From an uncultured Prevotellaceae bacterium (GTDB lineage Bacteria; Bacteroidota; Bacteroidia; Bacteroidales; Muribaculaceae), in contig ONIY01000050.1 in assembly GCA_900318065.1 (NCBI GenBank), positions 1 through 40,689 of the forward strand: a DNA stretch of 40,689 bases, read 5' to 3'. The notes below the pieces were generated by a model. The model ran no database searches and had not been told where the DNA came from. It worked only from the letters and a program-made list of their open reading frames with translations. The position numbers and the translations under genes were made by a program. Positions 32,885 to 40,559 of the stretch are shown here, piece by piece (positions within the stretch are counted from its first letter, which is position 1; the number at the start of each line of letters is the position of its first letter).

Positions 32885-33541
32885 TTAGTGGTACATCTTC
32901 TTTGTAACCTTGCTTCCCTGCTTCTCAATCACGATACCACTCTGTGGACCATCAAGCTTGCGACCCTGCAAGTCATAATACTCAACAGGAGTATACACCG
33001 AAATTTCATCAATTGAGGTCACTACTTCATAATATAAGATATTGGCAATTCTTATCATTATATTATGATCTGTCGTCTCATGGCGATCAAAAATAAGATA
33101 GTGCAAAGAATTGCAATTTGGATTCTCATCTTTCAATAAAGACTCATGAAAAGTGTCGGTAAATGTGAATTTGACTACCTTACCCTCGTCGTTTGTTATA
33201 CAAGAATAATCACACCATTTAGGATTAATTGATGGTTGTAATTTCATATTCCAAACGGGATCAATTTCATCATCAACCTGATGAGTACCATCGGCATGAC
33301 ATCTGTAGATTTCAATGTCCTCTTCATCTACGGGTTCAGTTAATGTAATGGTGATTGTGCAAGAAATATGTTTGCTTTCTGATTTAGTAACATTGCCAAT
33401 TCTCACAATATATTTGCCCAAAATTGACTCATACTTTTCTAGTTCTCCATTTTTACCATAATTAGTGTAAAAATGATAAGAATCGGCATAACTCATCATT
33501 GAGCAAAGGCCCAATAACATAACAAAAAATAATTTCTTCAT
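32885..33541 (-). CDS. Secreted hypothetical protein with short Bacteroidales C-terminal tail
   Basis: 218 residues, not recognised as a known family. Signal peptide about 1-19 (MKKLFFVMLLGLCSMMSYAD). The middle is polar with many Asp/Glu/His. The C-terminus (VEYYDLQGRKLDGPQSGIVI) is the 'YYdLqGrkv..p..Giyi' motif common at the ends of exported Bacteroidales proteins and related to type IX sorting tails. It is much AT-richer than its neighbours, hinting at recent arrival or relaxed selection. Promoter at 33624-33653 on the minus strand. Confidence 0.75.
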   Translation of the reverse strand: MKKLFFVMLLGLCSMMSYADSYHFYTNYGKNGELEKYESILGKYIVRIGNVTKSESKHISCTITITLTEPVDEEDIEIYRCHADGTHQVDDEIDPVWNMKLQPSINPKWCDYSCITNDEGKVVKFTFTDTFHESLLKDENPNCNSLHYLIFDRHETTDHNIMIRIANILYYEVVTSIDEISVYTPVEYYDLQGRKLDGPQSGIVIEKQGSKVTKKMYH

Positions 33542-33623
33542 TTTAAGACTAAAAATAAACTCACTCCAGTCACGGAGTTACAACAATTTATAAAAAATAA
33601 TTACCTCTGGGAAAATTGGACTG

Positions 33624-33653
33624 CAAAATTAGACAAAAGTTTCATTACCCAAA
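33624..33653 (-). promoter_or_regulatory. Promoter of the secreted hypothetical protein
   Basis: Minus strand TTTG (33653-33650), 18-base spacer, TAATTTTG (33631-33624), about 83 bases before the ATG. The rest of the 327-base gap (33542-33868) is A/T-rich with only the next terminator. Confidence 0.65.
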
Positions 33654-33779
33654 CCATTAATTGTATAAAAAAACTTAATGGAGCATTTTGCCCCACATCA
33701 AAAGCCTAAATTAATAAACCATAATGACCTATTTGGTATAAAGTCGAGCATAATCGCAACTGGGGTGTGCAAACAAAAA

Positions 33780-33814
33780 AATTCCCCTTCGAGCCTCTTG
33801 GTCAAAGGGGAATT
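33780..33814 (-). terminator. Terminator of the YpfJ-type gene
   Basis: AATTCCCCTT (33780-33789) pairs with AAGGGGAATT (33805-33814); read leftwards it ends in a TTTTTTGTTT tract. Confidence 0.8.
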
Positions 33815-33868
33815 AGCCGTTACTCATTAAGGCACAATCTCATTTATGCCTTTTGAGTTAAGCATAGC

Positions 33869-34762
33869 TTAAAGCTGGTTGTAATCGAGCTGCATAGCGC
33901 TGTTGATGCCGCGTTTCACGTCGCCAGTTTGGTATCCAGCCTTGAACCAGCGCATGCGCTGCTCGCTCGTGCCGTGAGTAAAGCTCTCGGGCATCGCATA
34001 GCCCTGAGCGCGCTTCTGCAAGTAGTCACCAATCTTCAGAGCGCAGTCGATAGCCTCTTGAAGGTCACCATCCTCAACCGAGCCAAACTGCTCATTGTCA
34101 TAGTGAGCCCAGCAGCCTGCCAGGTAGTCGGCAAGCAACTCAATGCGCACACTCTCCTTGTTGGCCTGAGCACTGCCCTGACCGTAGCGCGCCATCTTGC
34201 TGTGAATCTGCTGCAGCACACCAGTTTGCTGCTCAACATGGTGCCCAACCTCGTGAGCAATCACATAGGCATAGGCAAAGTCGCCATCGGCGCCAAGCTG
34301 CTGCTTCATGCTCATGAAGAACGACAAGTCGAGATAAAGACTCTGGTCACCGCTGCAATAGAAAGGACCCATCGCTGCCTGACCCTGACCACACGCCGTG
34401 CTGGTAGAGCCACTATAGAGCACCATCTTGGGATTGTGGTACTCACCCAAGCCCTGCTGGGCAAAGATCTGCGACCAGATGTCCTCGGTGCCACCCAGGA
34501 TTTGCTTCGAGAACTTCGCCAGCTCCTGCTCCTCCTCGCTGAACTCCACCTTGCCATCCTCGCGCATTGTGGGCTGCTCCTCAACCTGAATCATGTTGCC
34601 CAGGTTACCGAGCACATCACCCATGTTGCCGCCACCCATAAACATGGCCAGCAACGCTATTACTATACCCATAATACCGCCGCCCAGGCCAGCCTTCATG
34701 CCGCCACTCATGCCACGACGATCTTCTACATTAGTACTCTCTCTACGTCCGTCTAAGTTCAT
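33869..34762 (-). CDS. YpfJ-type neutral zinc metallopeptidase
   Basis: 297 residues. A short Gly/Met-rich N-terminus is followed by one membrane segment (about 28-43), anchoring the protein with the catalytic part outside the cytoplasm by inference. The metallopeptidase site is HEVGHH (H170-E171-H174) with a downstream E208 in ELLADYLAGCWAHY as likely third ligand, typical of family PF04228. YSGSTSTACGQGQAAMGPFYC (116-136) is another family block. Substrate unknown. A -7 box lies at 34803-34810 (minus). Full length for the family. Confidence 0.9.
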   Translation of the reverse strand: MNLDGRRESTNVEDRRGMSGGMKAGLGGGIMGIVIALLAMFMGGGNMGDVLGNLGNMIQVEEQPTMREDGKVEFSEEEQELAKFSKQILGGTEDIWSQIFAQQGLGEYHNPKMVLYSGSTSTACGQGQAAMGPFYCSGDQSLYLDLSFFMSMKQQLGADGDFAYAYVIAHEVGHHVEQQTGVLQQIHSKMARYGQGSAQANKESVRIELLADYLAGCWAHYDNEQFGSVEDGDLQEAIDCALKIGDYLQKRAQGYAMPESFTHGTSEQRMRWFKAGYQTGDVKRGINSAMQLDYNQL

Positions 34763-34802
34763 AGTATCTTATTTTAAATTATTATTCTTTGCTTTTAACT
34801 CG

Positions 34803-34810
34803 CAAATGTA
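34803..34810 (-). promoter_or_regulatory. -7 box of the YpfJ-type gene
   Basis: TACATTTG on the minus strand, 40 bases before the ATG at 34762; no clear -33 TTG at standard spacing. Confidence 0.5.
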
Positions 34811-34924
34811 GCAATTTTTTAAAAACAAAACACTATTATTACCATAAAATAATGAACAAAACACTCAAAAAATGGTCAAAAACCACTTTTTTGCGTTTTT
34901 TTTGAAAAAAAGTCGCAAAAACGC

Positions 34925-34954
34925 TTGCCAGTTCAAAAATAAGTAGTACCTTTG
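34925..34954 (+). promoter_or_regulatory. Promoter of tRNA-Lys
   Basis: TTG (34925-34927), 19-base spacer, TACCTTTG (34947-34954), ending 32 bases before the tRNA. Confidence 0.85.
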
Positions 34955-34986
34955 CAGTCGGAAATCAACTAATGGTTTCTTTTTTT

Positions 34987-35059
34987 GACTCCGTGGCTCA
35001 GTTGGTAGAGCAACTGACTCTTAATCAGTGGGTCGAGGGTTCGAGCCCCTCCGGGGTCA
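34987..35059 (+). tRNA. tRNA-Lys (CTT)
   Basis: Cloverleaf: acceptor GACTCCG/CGGGGTC with one G-U pair, D arm TGGCTCAGTTGGTAGAGCA, anticodon stem ACTGA/TCAGT around CTCTTAA (anticodon CTT), T arm GAGGGTTCGAGCCCCTC, discriminator A. CCA not encoded. Confidence 0.96.
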
Positions 35060-35065
35060 CAATAA

Positions 35066-35107
35066 AAATGGTTAAATTGCTAACAATGAGCGATTTAACC
35101 ATTTTTT
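35066..35107 (+). terminator. Terminator of tRNA-Lys
   Basis: AAATGGTTAAAT (35066-35077) pairs with ATTTAACCATTT (35093-35104), followed by more T to 35107. Confidence 0.85.
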
Positions 35108-35194
35108 GTTTCCCAATATTTTATAATCTTTGTGGCTCACCTTTGTCCTTTTAGTGTATTAACGTGAGTTCGACGAAAATAACTTGCTGTGTTT

Positions 35195-35250
35195 CAGCTG
35201 CTCCCCTAAGCTAGGGGAGCTGGCACGAAGTGACCCACAGGGGTATGGCA
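35195..35250. repeat. REP-like intergenic hairpin element
   Basis: CAGCTGCTCCCCTAAGCTAG followed by GGGAGCTGGCACGAAGTGAC and CCACAGGGGTATGG. The first 28 bases form a hairpin with a 2-base bulge. It has the look of dispersed CTCCCCT...AGGGGAG elements common between genes in this phylum. The following stretch 35260-35360 contains no gene I can support. Confidence 0.55.
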
Positions 35251-35361
35251 ATTGCGAAATTGTAAAACCTTGAGTATATCATACTCCCCCTTACCCGCTC
35301 TTTCAGCATCAATGGGCTGCGCCTCACCAATGCCAAAACAAGTTTTGCCGCTGGCTTCGGC

Positions 35362-35476
35362 TTGCACCATTGGTCTTATAACTATATTTGCACAAATAAT
35401 TCCATTATATTACATCCACCATAAAAACCGCAATGAATTTTCATTGCGGTTTTTATGGTGTTTCACTTCTTTTTTG
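35362..35476 (+). ncRNA. Candidate small RNA: promoter plus strong terminator, no gene
   Basis: TTG (35362-35364), 18-base spacer and TATATTTG (35383-35390) form a good promoter; transcription would start near 35396. About 20 bases later a perfect 20-bp stem CACCATAAAAACCGCAATGA / TCATTGCGGTTTTTATGGTG (35417-35460, 4-base loop) is followed by a T-rich run to about 35475. The product would be a transcript of about 80 bases without a convincing reading frame. It could instead be an attenuator before the gene at 35519. Confidence 0.4.
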
Positions 35477-35484
35477 TACATTTG
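35477..35484 (+). promoter_or_regulatory. -7 box of the secreted protein at 35519
   Basis: TACATTTG followed by CA fits TAnnTTTG, 35 bases before the ATG, immediately after the strong hairpin. No standard -33 box. Confidence 0.5.
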
Positions 35485-35518
35485 CACTTAATATTAACCC
35501 ACTAAAACACCTACTGAG

Positions 35519-36145
35519 ATGAAAAGATCAACATTTGCACTATTTTTTGCCTGCCTCGTGCTTTGCGTGGCAGCACAAGACAGTTATAAAGTGAACTACA
35601 AGGGCGCCAAGCCCACCATCAAAGACTTTGCGCAAGCCTATTTCTCGCAAGTGGAGGTTTGGGACGACCCAGTGGAAGAAGTAGGTCTGGATGAGGCCAC
35701 CAATGCCTTCAAGAATGCATGGATGCGCTACTACCAGGGCCTTGAGCAACCCGATGGCGACAAGTTCATCGTCGATGAGAAGAACGGCTACATCCTCTAT
35801 GAGTCGCAAGACGAGAACAACCTGTTCCGCGCCGAGATGTGCTACTGGAACGAGTCCGACGGCAAGCACAAACTCATTGCCATCAACATCGCCTGCTTCA
35901 CCAACGGTCGTCACGAGCCGGGACAATACGACGGTCTCTCGTTCTTGCGCTACAACAATGCCACCAAGCGGATGGCCGACTGCGATGCACCGGGTTTCAG
36001 AGTGCGCTACGCCACCGACAATCTCGACTATATCTCCTACTCGCTGCCGCGCACCGGCAAGAACATCACCGAGACCGCCTGGCTCAAGAACGGCAAGACA
36101 TCGAAACGCGTCCTCAAGTGGAACGGCCGTAAGTTCAGCTACTAA
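35519..36145 (+). CDS. Secreted hypothetical protein
   Basis: 208 residues, not recognised. Signal peptide about 1-19 (MKRSTFALFFACLVLCVAAQ). The mature protein is polar, with ERC-like repeats absent, three cysteines, and a C-terminal basic strand pair (NGKTSKRVLKWNGRKFSY) that looks like a closing beta-hairpin. Probably periplasmic. Its own promoter (35477) and terminator (36229) make it monocistronic. Confidence 0.75.
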   Translation: MKRSTFALFFACLVLCVAAQDSYKVNYKGAKPTIKDFAQAYFSQVEVWDDPVEEVGLDEATNAFKNAWMRYYQGLEQPDGDKFIVDEKNGYILYESQDENNLFRAEMCYWNESDGKHKLIAINIACFTNGRHEPGQYDGLSFLRYNNATKRMADCDAPGFRVRYATDNLDYISYSLPRTGKNITETAWLKNGKTSKRVLKWNGRKFSY

Positions 36146-36228
36146 GCGACACCCACGATTTGCCTATATGCACTGAATGATGCCTACAACCACATAGCTG
36201 CACAGCAAGGAATGCAAGCATAGAGTGT

Positions 36229-36260
36229 GCCGCAGTGTCGCCCTAGTGGCACTGCGGCTT
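36229..36260 (+). terminator. Intrinsic terminator after the secreted protein
   Basis: GCCGCAGTG (36229-36237) pairs with CACTGCGGC (36250-36258), followed by TTTCTCG. Confidence 0.7.
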
Positions 36261-36281
36261 TCTCGTATGATTACCACCTCA

Positions 36282-38543
36282 TCACAAGTACTTTGCCGTG
36301 ATGGATGTGGGGGTGTTGAGGATTTCTTGGGGGGTGCCGGTGTAGATTATGTGTCCTCCCTGCTCGCCGGCGCCTGGGCCTAGCTCGATGACATGGTCGG
36401 CGGCTTTTATCACGTCGGTATTGTGTTCTACTACATAGACGGTGTTGCCCTGGTCTACCATGCGGTTGAAAAGGTCGATGAGGTGATGCACATCCTTGAG
36501 GTGGAGACCGTCGGTGGGTTCGTCAATGATAAAGATGCCGCGCTGGCCGCCTTTGTCGACCGGCGAAGTGTAAGGCTGCAGGTAGGAGGCGATCTTCATG
36601 CGTTGCAGCTCGCCACCCGAGAGGGTGCTAAGTGCCTGGTTCAGATGCAGATAGTCGAGCCCCACAGCCATGAGTGGACGCAGTTTCTCCTCTACCGTAG
36701 TACCTGCAAAGAACTCGCTGGCACGGCGCACCGAGAGGTCCATCACCTGCGCTATGTTCATGCCGTCGATAGTGTATTGCAGCGCTTCTTGCGAGTAGCG
36801 CAGTCCACCGCACGCCTCGCATGTCGTCTCGATATTGTCCATAAACGCCATCTCCGATATCACCACTCCCTTGCCGCCACACACTGGGCAACCGCCCTTG
36901 CCGTTGAAGGTGAAATACTGCTCCTTCATCTTGTGGGCTCGGGCAAAGCGCTTGCGTATGTCGGGCGCCACGTCCATATAGGTTGCTGGTGTGGAGCGCA
37001 GACTCACACCTATGTTCTTCTGACTGATGTAGATGATGCCTTCATGGTCGCGGCGGAAGCATTCCATGAGCGAACTCTTTCCCGACCCTGCCACGCCAGC
37101 CACCACGGCAAAGACGCCTAGCGGCAGGTCGATCGACACGTTCTTGAGGTTGTGGAGCGAAGCGTTGCGCAGGGCAAAGTGGCCCGACGGCTTGCGGGGC
37201 GACAAGTTGAACTCTCCTCGCTTGCCGAGCATTGTTCCGGTGCTGGTGCCGCTGTGCAGCAACTCATTGTAGTTGCCCTCAAAGACTATCTGACCTCCGC
37301 GACTTCCGGGTCCAGGTCCCAGGTCCACAATGTGGTCGGCAATGGCAATCATCTCCTTGTGGTGCTCCACCAGCAGCACGGTGTTGCCGGCATCGCGCAG
37401 CCTGCGCACCGAGTGTTTCATTTTCTCAATGTCGTGGTCGTGAAGGCCAGTGCTGGGTTCGTCGAGGATATAAAGCACATCGGCGAGCGACGAGTTGATG
37501 TACTTGGCAATCTTGCAGCGCTGCGACTCGCCACCCGAGAGGGTTCCCACTGCGCGGTCAAGGCTCAGATATCCCAACCCTATCTCCTCGAGCGCAGTGA
37601 GGCGTGCGCCTATCGCTTTCTTGAGGTCTACCGCCAGAGGCGACGTGAGCGACCCTATCCACTGGTTGAGCTTTGTTATCGACATCGCGCTCACCTGGGC
37701 AATGTTCTTGCCGTCGATCTTGCACGAGAGCACGCGCTTGCTCAGGCGGGTGCCGCCACAGTCGGGACACGTGCCCATGTTGAGCATGGGGTTGAGCACT
37801 GCGGCGTGAAGCAGTCCTTCCTCGCTGTTGATGATGCTGCGGTACATGCGCGGGATGATGCCCTCATATTTTGCGCTCTTGGGCCAGTTGGCGGGTGGAT
37901 TCTTGAGACGGATTTGCGGACTGTTGAGGAACAGGTCGAGTTCCTCGGGCGTGTAGTCCTTGATTTTCTTGTCCAGGTCGAAGAGGCCGCTGTGGGCATA
38001 GCGAATCCAGCGCCACCCGCCCTTGCCAAAGGCTATGTAGTGTATCGTATCCTCATCGTTGAGGCTCTTGTCAAAGTCCACGAGTTTGTGGATGTCGAGC
38101 TCGCGAATCTCGCCCAGGCCCGAGCAGCGCGGGCAGCTTCCCTCGGGATGGTTGAAGCTGAACGACTCGGCATATCCCACCCAGGGCTGACCCACGCGCG
38201 AGAACAGCAGTCGCAGCAGCGCGGCAATGTCGGTATAGGTTGCCACTGTCGAGCGCGAGTTCTGCGCCGGCTTCTTCTGGTCGATGACGATGGCAATGGG
38301 GAGGTTCTCGATGGCGTCGACATGAGGCCGGCCATACTTGGGCAGATATTGCTGCACAAAGGCCGGGAACGTGTCGTTGAGCTCGCGTCGCGACTTGGCA
38401 GCGATAGTGTCGAGCACCAGCGAACTCTTTCCCGAGCCCGAAACGCCGGTGAATACGGTAATCTTATGTTTGGGTATCTCGAGCGACACATCCTTGAGGT
38501 TGTTCTCACGGGCGCCGCGAATTATGATTCGGTCGATGTTCAT
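36282..38543 (-). CDS. Short UvrA paralogue (UvrA2-like ABC ATPase)
   Basis: 753 residues, about 190 shorter than UvrA proper. Two ABC modules are intact: Walker A GVSGSGKSSL (33-42) and GVAGSGKSSL, signatures TLSGGESQR and TLSGGELQR, Walker B LYILDEPSTGLH and IFIIDEPTDGLH. Zinc-finger cysteine pairs CPRCSGLG, CPDCGG, CPVCGGKG and CEACGG are present. The N-terminal insertion that holds the UvrB-binding domain in UvrA is missing, as in UvrA2 proteins linked to DNA-lesion or drug tolerance. The frame is open upstream, but ATG 38543 gives MNIDRIIIRGARENNLKDV, the UvrA N-terminus, and overlaps the GT2 stop (ATGA), so the two are coupled. Confidence 0.9.
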   Translation of the reverse strand: MNIDRIIIRGARENNLKDVSLEIPKHKITVFTGVSGSGKSSLVLDTIAAKSRRELNDTFPAFVQQYLPKYGRPHVDAIENLPIAIVIDQKKPAQNSRSTVATYTDIAALLRLLFSRVGQPWVGYAESFSFNHPEGSCPRCSGLGEIRELDIHKLVDFDKSLNDEDTIHYIAFGKGGWRWIRYAHSGLFDLDKKIKDYTPEELDLFLNSPQIRLKNPPANWPKSAKYEGIIPRMYRSIINSEEGLLHAAVLNPMLNMGTCPDCGGTRLSKRVLSCKIDGKNIAQVSAMSITKLNQWIGSLTSPLAVDLKKAIGARLTALEEIGLGYLSLDRAVGTLSGGESQRCKIAKYINSSLADVLYILDEPSTGLHDHDIEKMKHSVRRLRDAGNTVLLVEHHKEMIAIADHIVDLGPGPGSRGGQIVFEGNYNELLHSGTSTGTMLGKRGEFNLSPRKPSGHFALRNASLHNLKNVSIDLPLGVFAVVAGVAGSGKSSLMECFRRDHEGIIYISQKNIGVSLRSTPATYMDVAPDIRKRFARAHKMKEQYFTFNGKGGCPVCGGKGVVISEMAFMDNIETTCEACGGLRYSQEALQYTIDGMNIAQVMDLSVRRASEFFAGTTVEEKLRPLMAVGLDYLHLNQALSTLSGGELQRMKIASYLQPYTSPVDKGGQRGIFIIDEPTDGLHLKDVHHLIDLFNRMVDQGNTVYVVEHNTDVIKAADHVIELGPGAGEQGGHIIYTGTPQEILNTPTSITAKYL

Positions 38544-39271
38544 TTCAGTTTGCGTGATAGATGCCTGAGTGCAAAACGCAAGTGCCGTAGCATGGTGGGC
38601 ACGGTGCCGTAGTAGTGGCACATGATGCGGTAGCGTTCCTTGAGCGAGCGCTTGTGGTTCTGAGTGGTGAGGCCGTCGGTGAGGAAGCTGATGATGGGCT
38701 GGTCGCCGGCATAGGCGTTCTTGTCGCTCTTGCGCAGCACCTTGATGCACCAGTCATAGTCGGCGCTGAAGCGGTAGCTCATGTCGTAGTGAGGGCACAG
38801 CTCACGCTTGGCGACAAACGCCTGGTGGCACACCAGCATGCCGTTCTTGAAGCTGCGCCAGTCGAGGGTGGCGGGAGCAGTGAGGTGCCTCATCCCCACC
38901 ACGTTGCGAGCGCTGTCCACGAGTTGGGTCTGCCCATAAATCACGTCGGGGTCGTCCTCGGCACAGCGTGCTATCAGCGCAAGGGTCTCGGCAGTGGCAA
39001 AGGCATCGCCAGCGTTCAGGAATATCAGGTACTTGCCCTGGGCACGGTCTATCGCCTTGTTCATGGCGTCATAGAGCCCCTTGTCGGGCTCGCTCCACAC
39101 CTTTGCGGTAGGAATTTGGGCATCATCAACGAGGCGCAGGGTGTCGTCGGTCGACGCACCGTCAATCACCAGGTATTCAAAGTCGCGAAACGACTGCTCC
39201 TGCACGCTCTCCAGCGTGGGAGCAAGCACACCAGCGGCATTATATGTTACTGTTATAATCGAAAAAAGCAT
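38540..39271 (-). CDS. Family 2 glycosyltransferase (WcaA-like)
   Basis: 243 residues from ATG 39271 (MLFSIITVTYNAAGVLAPTL). GT-A motifs: DGASTDDT (about 38-45), SEPDKGLYDAMNKAI, FLNAGDAF in the DxD position, and a YDW motif in the second half. Cytoplasmic enzyme adding a sugar to a lipid or glycan; acceptor unknown. The open frame extends to 39361, but that extra stretch (TFHVPLSTFYVLRFS-like) is just the intergenic word repeat read as protein, so I exclude it. Stop overlaps the start of the UvrA2 gene by four bases. Confidence 0.87.
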   Translation of the reverse strand: MLFSIITVTYNAAGVLAPTLESVQEQSFRDFEYLVIDGASTDDTLRLVDDAQIPTAKVWSEPDKGLYDAMNKAIDRAQGKYLIFLNAGDAFATAETLALIARCAEDDPDVIYGQTQLVDSARNVVGMRHLTAPATLDWRSFKNGMLVCHQAFVAKRELCPHYDMSYRFSADYDWCIKVLRKSDKNAYAGDQPIISFLTDGLTTQNHKRSLKERYRIMCHYYGTVPTMLRHLRFALRHLSRKLK

Positions 39272-39279
39272 AAAGCACG

Positions 39280-39440
39280 AGAAACGTAGAACGTAGAAAG
39301 TGGAAAGTGGAACGTGGCAGGTGAATCGAGGATCGGGAATCGAGGATGGCTCTACTGACAACTGATTACTGAGAACTGAGAACTGACTACTGAAAACTGA
39401 GAACTGATTACTGACAACTGATTACTGATTACTGACAACT
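39280..39440. repeat. Word-repeat spacer (AACGTGG, AATCGAGG, ACTGATTACTGA)
   Basis: Between the GT2 and DUF2752 genes. GAACGTAGAAAGTGGAAAGT words (39285-39320) are followed by AATCGAGGAT copies (39323-39347) and at least eight ACTGA(G/T)(A/T)ACTGA variants (39355-39440). GGAACGT words also occur at 8521 and ACTGATAACTGA words at 25317. Confidence 0.75.
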
Positions 39441-39444
39441 CCTC

Positions 39445-39834
39445 TCACCATCCCCAGATGTTTCTTGCTACAGTCCACAGGGTCACTATCACCACCAGGA
39501 TGATGATAGCCACTGGGTGATTGAGGGTGTTGTCAAGTGCCGGATAGCGCCGCTTGAGGGCGTCGGCAACGAAGTAGAGCCCTATCACCGGTATCGCCAC
39601 CAGCAGCAGTGCGTTGTGCTTCACAGCAAGCGACCAGTCGCCATTCAAGAGGTCGTGCAGCACGCGCTGACTGCCGCAACCGGGACATTTCAACCCCGTG
39701 AGGCTATACACAGGACACTTGGGGAAATACTTGCTTGCGCCAGGGTCCGACGGGTCGTTGAAGAAATAAACCGCCACACCCGCCAGCACCAGCACGCCAG
39801 CAATCGTCCACAACACTATTCGCTTGGTCGACAT
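39445..39834 (-). CDS. DUF2752 membrane protein
   Basis: 129 residues, three membrane segments (about 7-25, 73-92, 107-127). The DUF2752 signature is CPVYSLTGLKCPGCGSQR (40-57), a cysteine-rich loop facing out, then LLNGDWSLAVKHNALLL. Function unknown. It follows the GYF/CD225 gene by 20 bases, a frequent pairing in Bacteroidota. Confidence 0.88.
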   Translation of the reverse strand: MSTKRIVLWTIAGVLVLAGVAVYFFNDPSDPGASKYFPKCPVYSLTGLKCPGCGSQRVLHDLLNGDWSLAVKHNALLLVAIPVIGLYFVADALKRRYPALDNTLNHPVAIIILVVIVTLWTVARNIWGW

Positions 39835-39854
39835 TGAGCCTCAGCAGTGTGTCA

Positions 39855-40475
39855 TCACTGAATTGCCATCTTAGCGGCTTGCATAGCGCACGACAGTGGC
39901 ATGGAGATGATGCCCAGGATAATAGAGGCTATCACCGCCCACGCTCCATAGTCGCTCATGCGCTGAGCCTTCTTGTAGTTGCCCTGGCGGTAGTGTTTCT
40001 TAGTGAGGAAGGCAAACACAATGCCCACGATGCCGGCTGGAGTGCAGCACAGCAAGGTCACGATAATCGACCACACCAGGTTGGTTGGAGGGCATTCGGG
40101 CACTTCCTCAGGGGCGGGCATGGGTTGCGCAGCAGCCATGGCGGGACCATAATTGCCTGCCATGTAGGGCGACTGCTCGTTGCTCTCCATCACATTGTCC
40201 AGGCTGGGGATCTCGTCCTCATCCACCACCTCGCTTGTCACGAGTTCATCGCTGCCGGCTTCCTGCTCGGGCAGGTTGGGCACAGGCTCGTCTTGTGCAG
40301 GCCCATTGTTGTTCTCGAGCATCTCCTTGAGCTCAGGCACGTTAGTAATTCTCACCCAGTCGGGAAGGCCACTGTGCCACACGTAGGCGCTCTCATCAAC
40401 ACCCATCTGAGCCAGTTGCTCCATCGACATAGGGCCCTCTTGCTTACCTTTGAAATTTATCCAATATTGACGCAT
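39855..40475 (-). CDS. GYF-domain and CD225/dispanin-like membrane protein
   Basis: 206 residues from ATG 40475 (MRQYWINFKGKQEGPMSMEQ); the frame continues to 40514, but the -7 box at 40509-40502 rules that out. Residues 1-52 form a GYF_2 domain (YVWHSGLPDWVRITNVPEL). A low-complexity acidic and Pro/Ala/Met linker (about 58-130) follows. The C-terminal 75 residues carry the two membrane segments and the intracellular basic loop (TKKHYRQGNYKKAQRMSDYGA) of CD225/dispanin proteins. Role unknown; probably a membrane-bound scaffold. Encoded with DUF2752. Confidence 0.87.
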   Translation of the reverse strand: MRQYWINFKGKQEGPMSMEQLAQMGVDESAYVWHSGLPDWVRITNVPELKEMLENNNGPAQDEPVPNLPEQEAGSDELVTSEVVDEDEIPSLDNVMESNEQSPYMAGNYGPAMAAAQPMPAPEEVPECPPTNLVWSIIVTLLCCTPAGIVGIVFAFLTKKHYRQGNYKKAQRMSDYGAWAVIASIILGIISMPLSCAMQAAKMAIQ

Positions 40476-40501
40476 ATTATCGCAATTTTTAAAAACTATT
40501 G

Positions 40502-40509
40502 CAAAGGTA
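40502..40509 (-). promoter_or_regulatory. -7 box of the GYF/CD225 operon
   Basis: Minus strand TACCTTTG followed by CAATAG, 27 bases before the ATG at 40475. No TTG at the usual spacing. Confidence 0.6.
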
Positions 40510-40559
40510 AGCAATAGATTTCAATAAAAAAACATTCAGGCAACGGAATTCATAAAAAA

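Noticed and set aside
35260-35360. Possible short protein or gene remnant (SINGLRLTNAK reading)
   Set aside because: No start codon, ribosome site or recognisable family; more likely part of a dispersed intergenic repeat.
37152-38612. 486-codon open frame on the plus strand opposite the UvrA paralogue
   Set aside because: Shadow of the UvrA coding strand with no recognisable domain.
39272-39361. N-terminal extension of the GT2 glycosyltransferase
   Set aside because: It translates the intergenic word repeat; the family N-terminus begins at the ATG at 39271.
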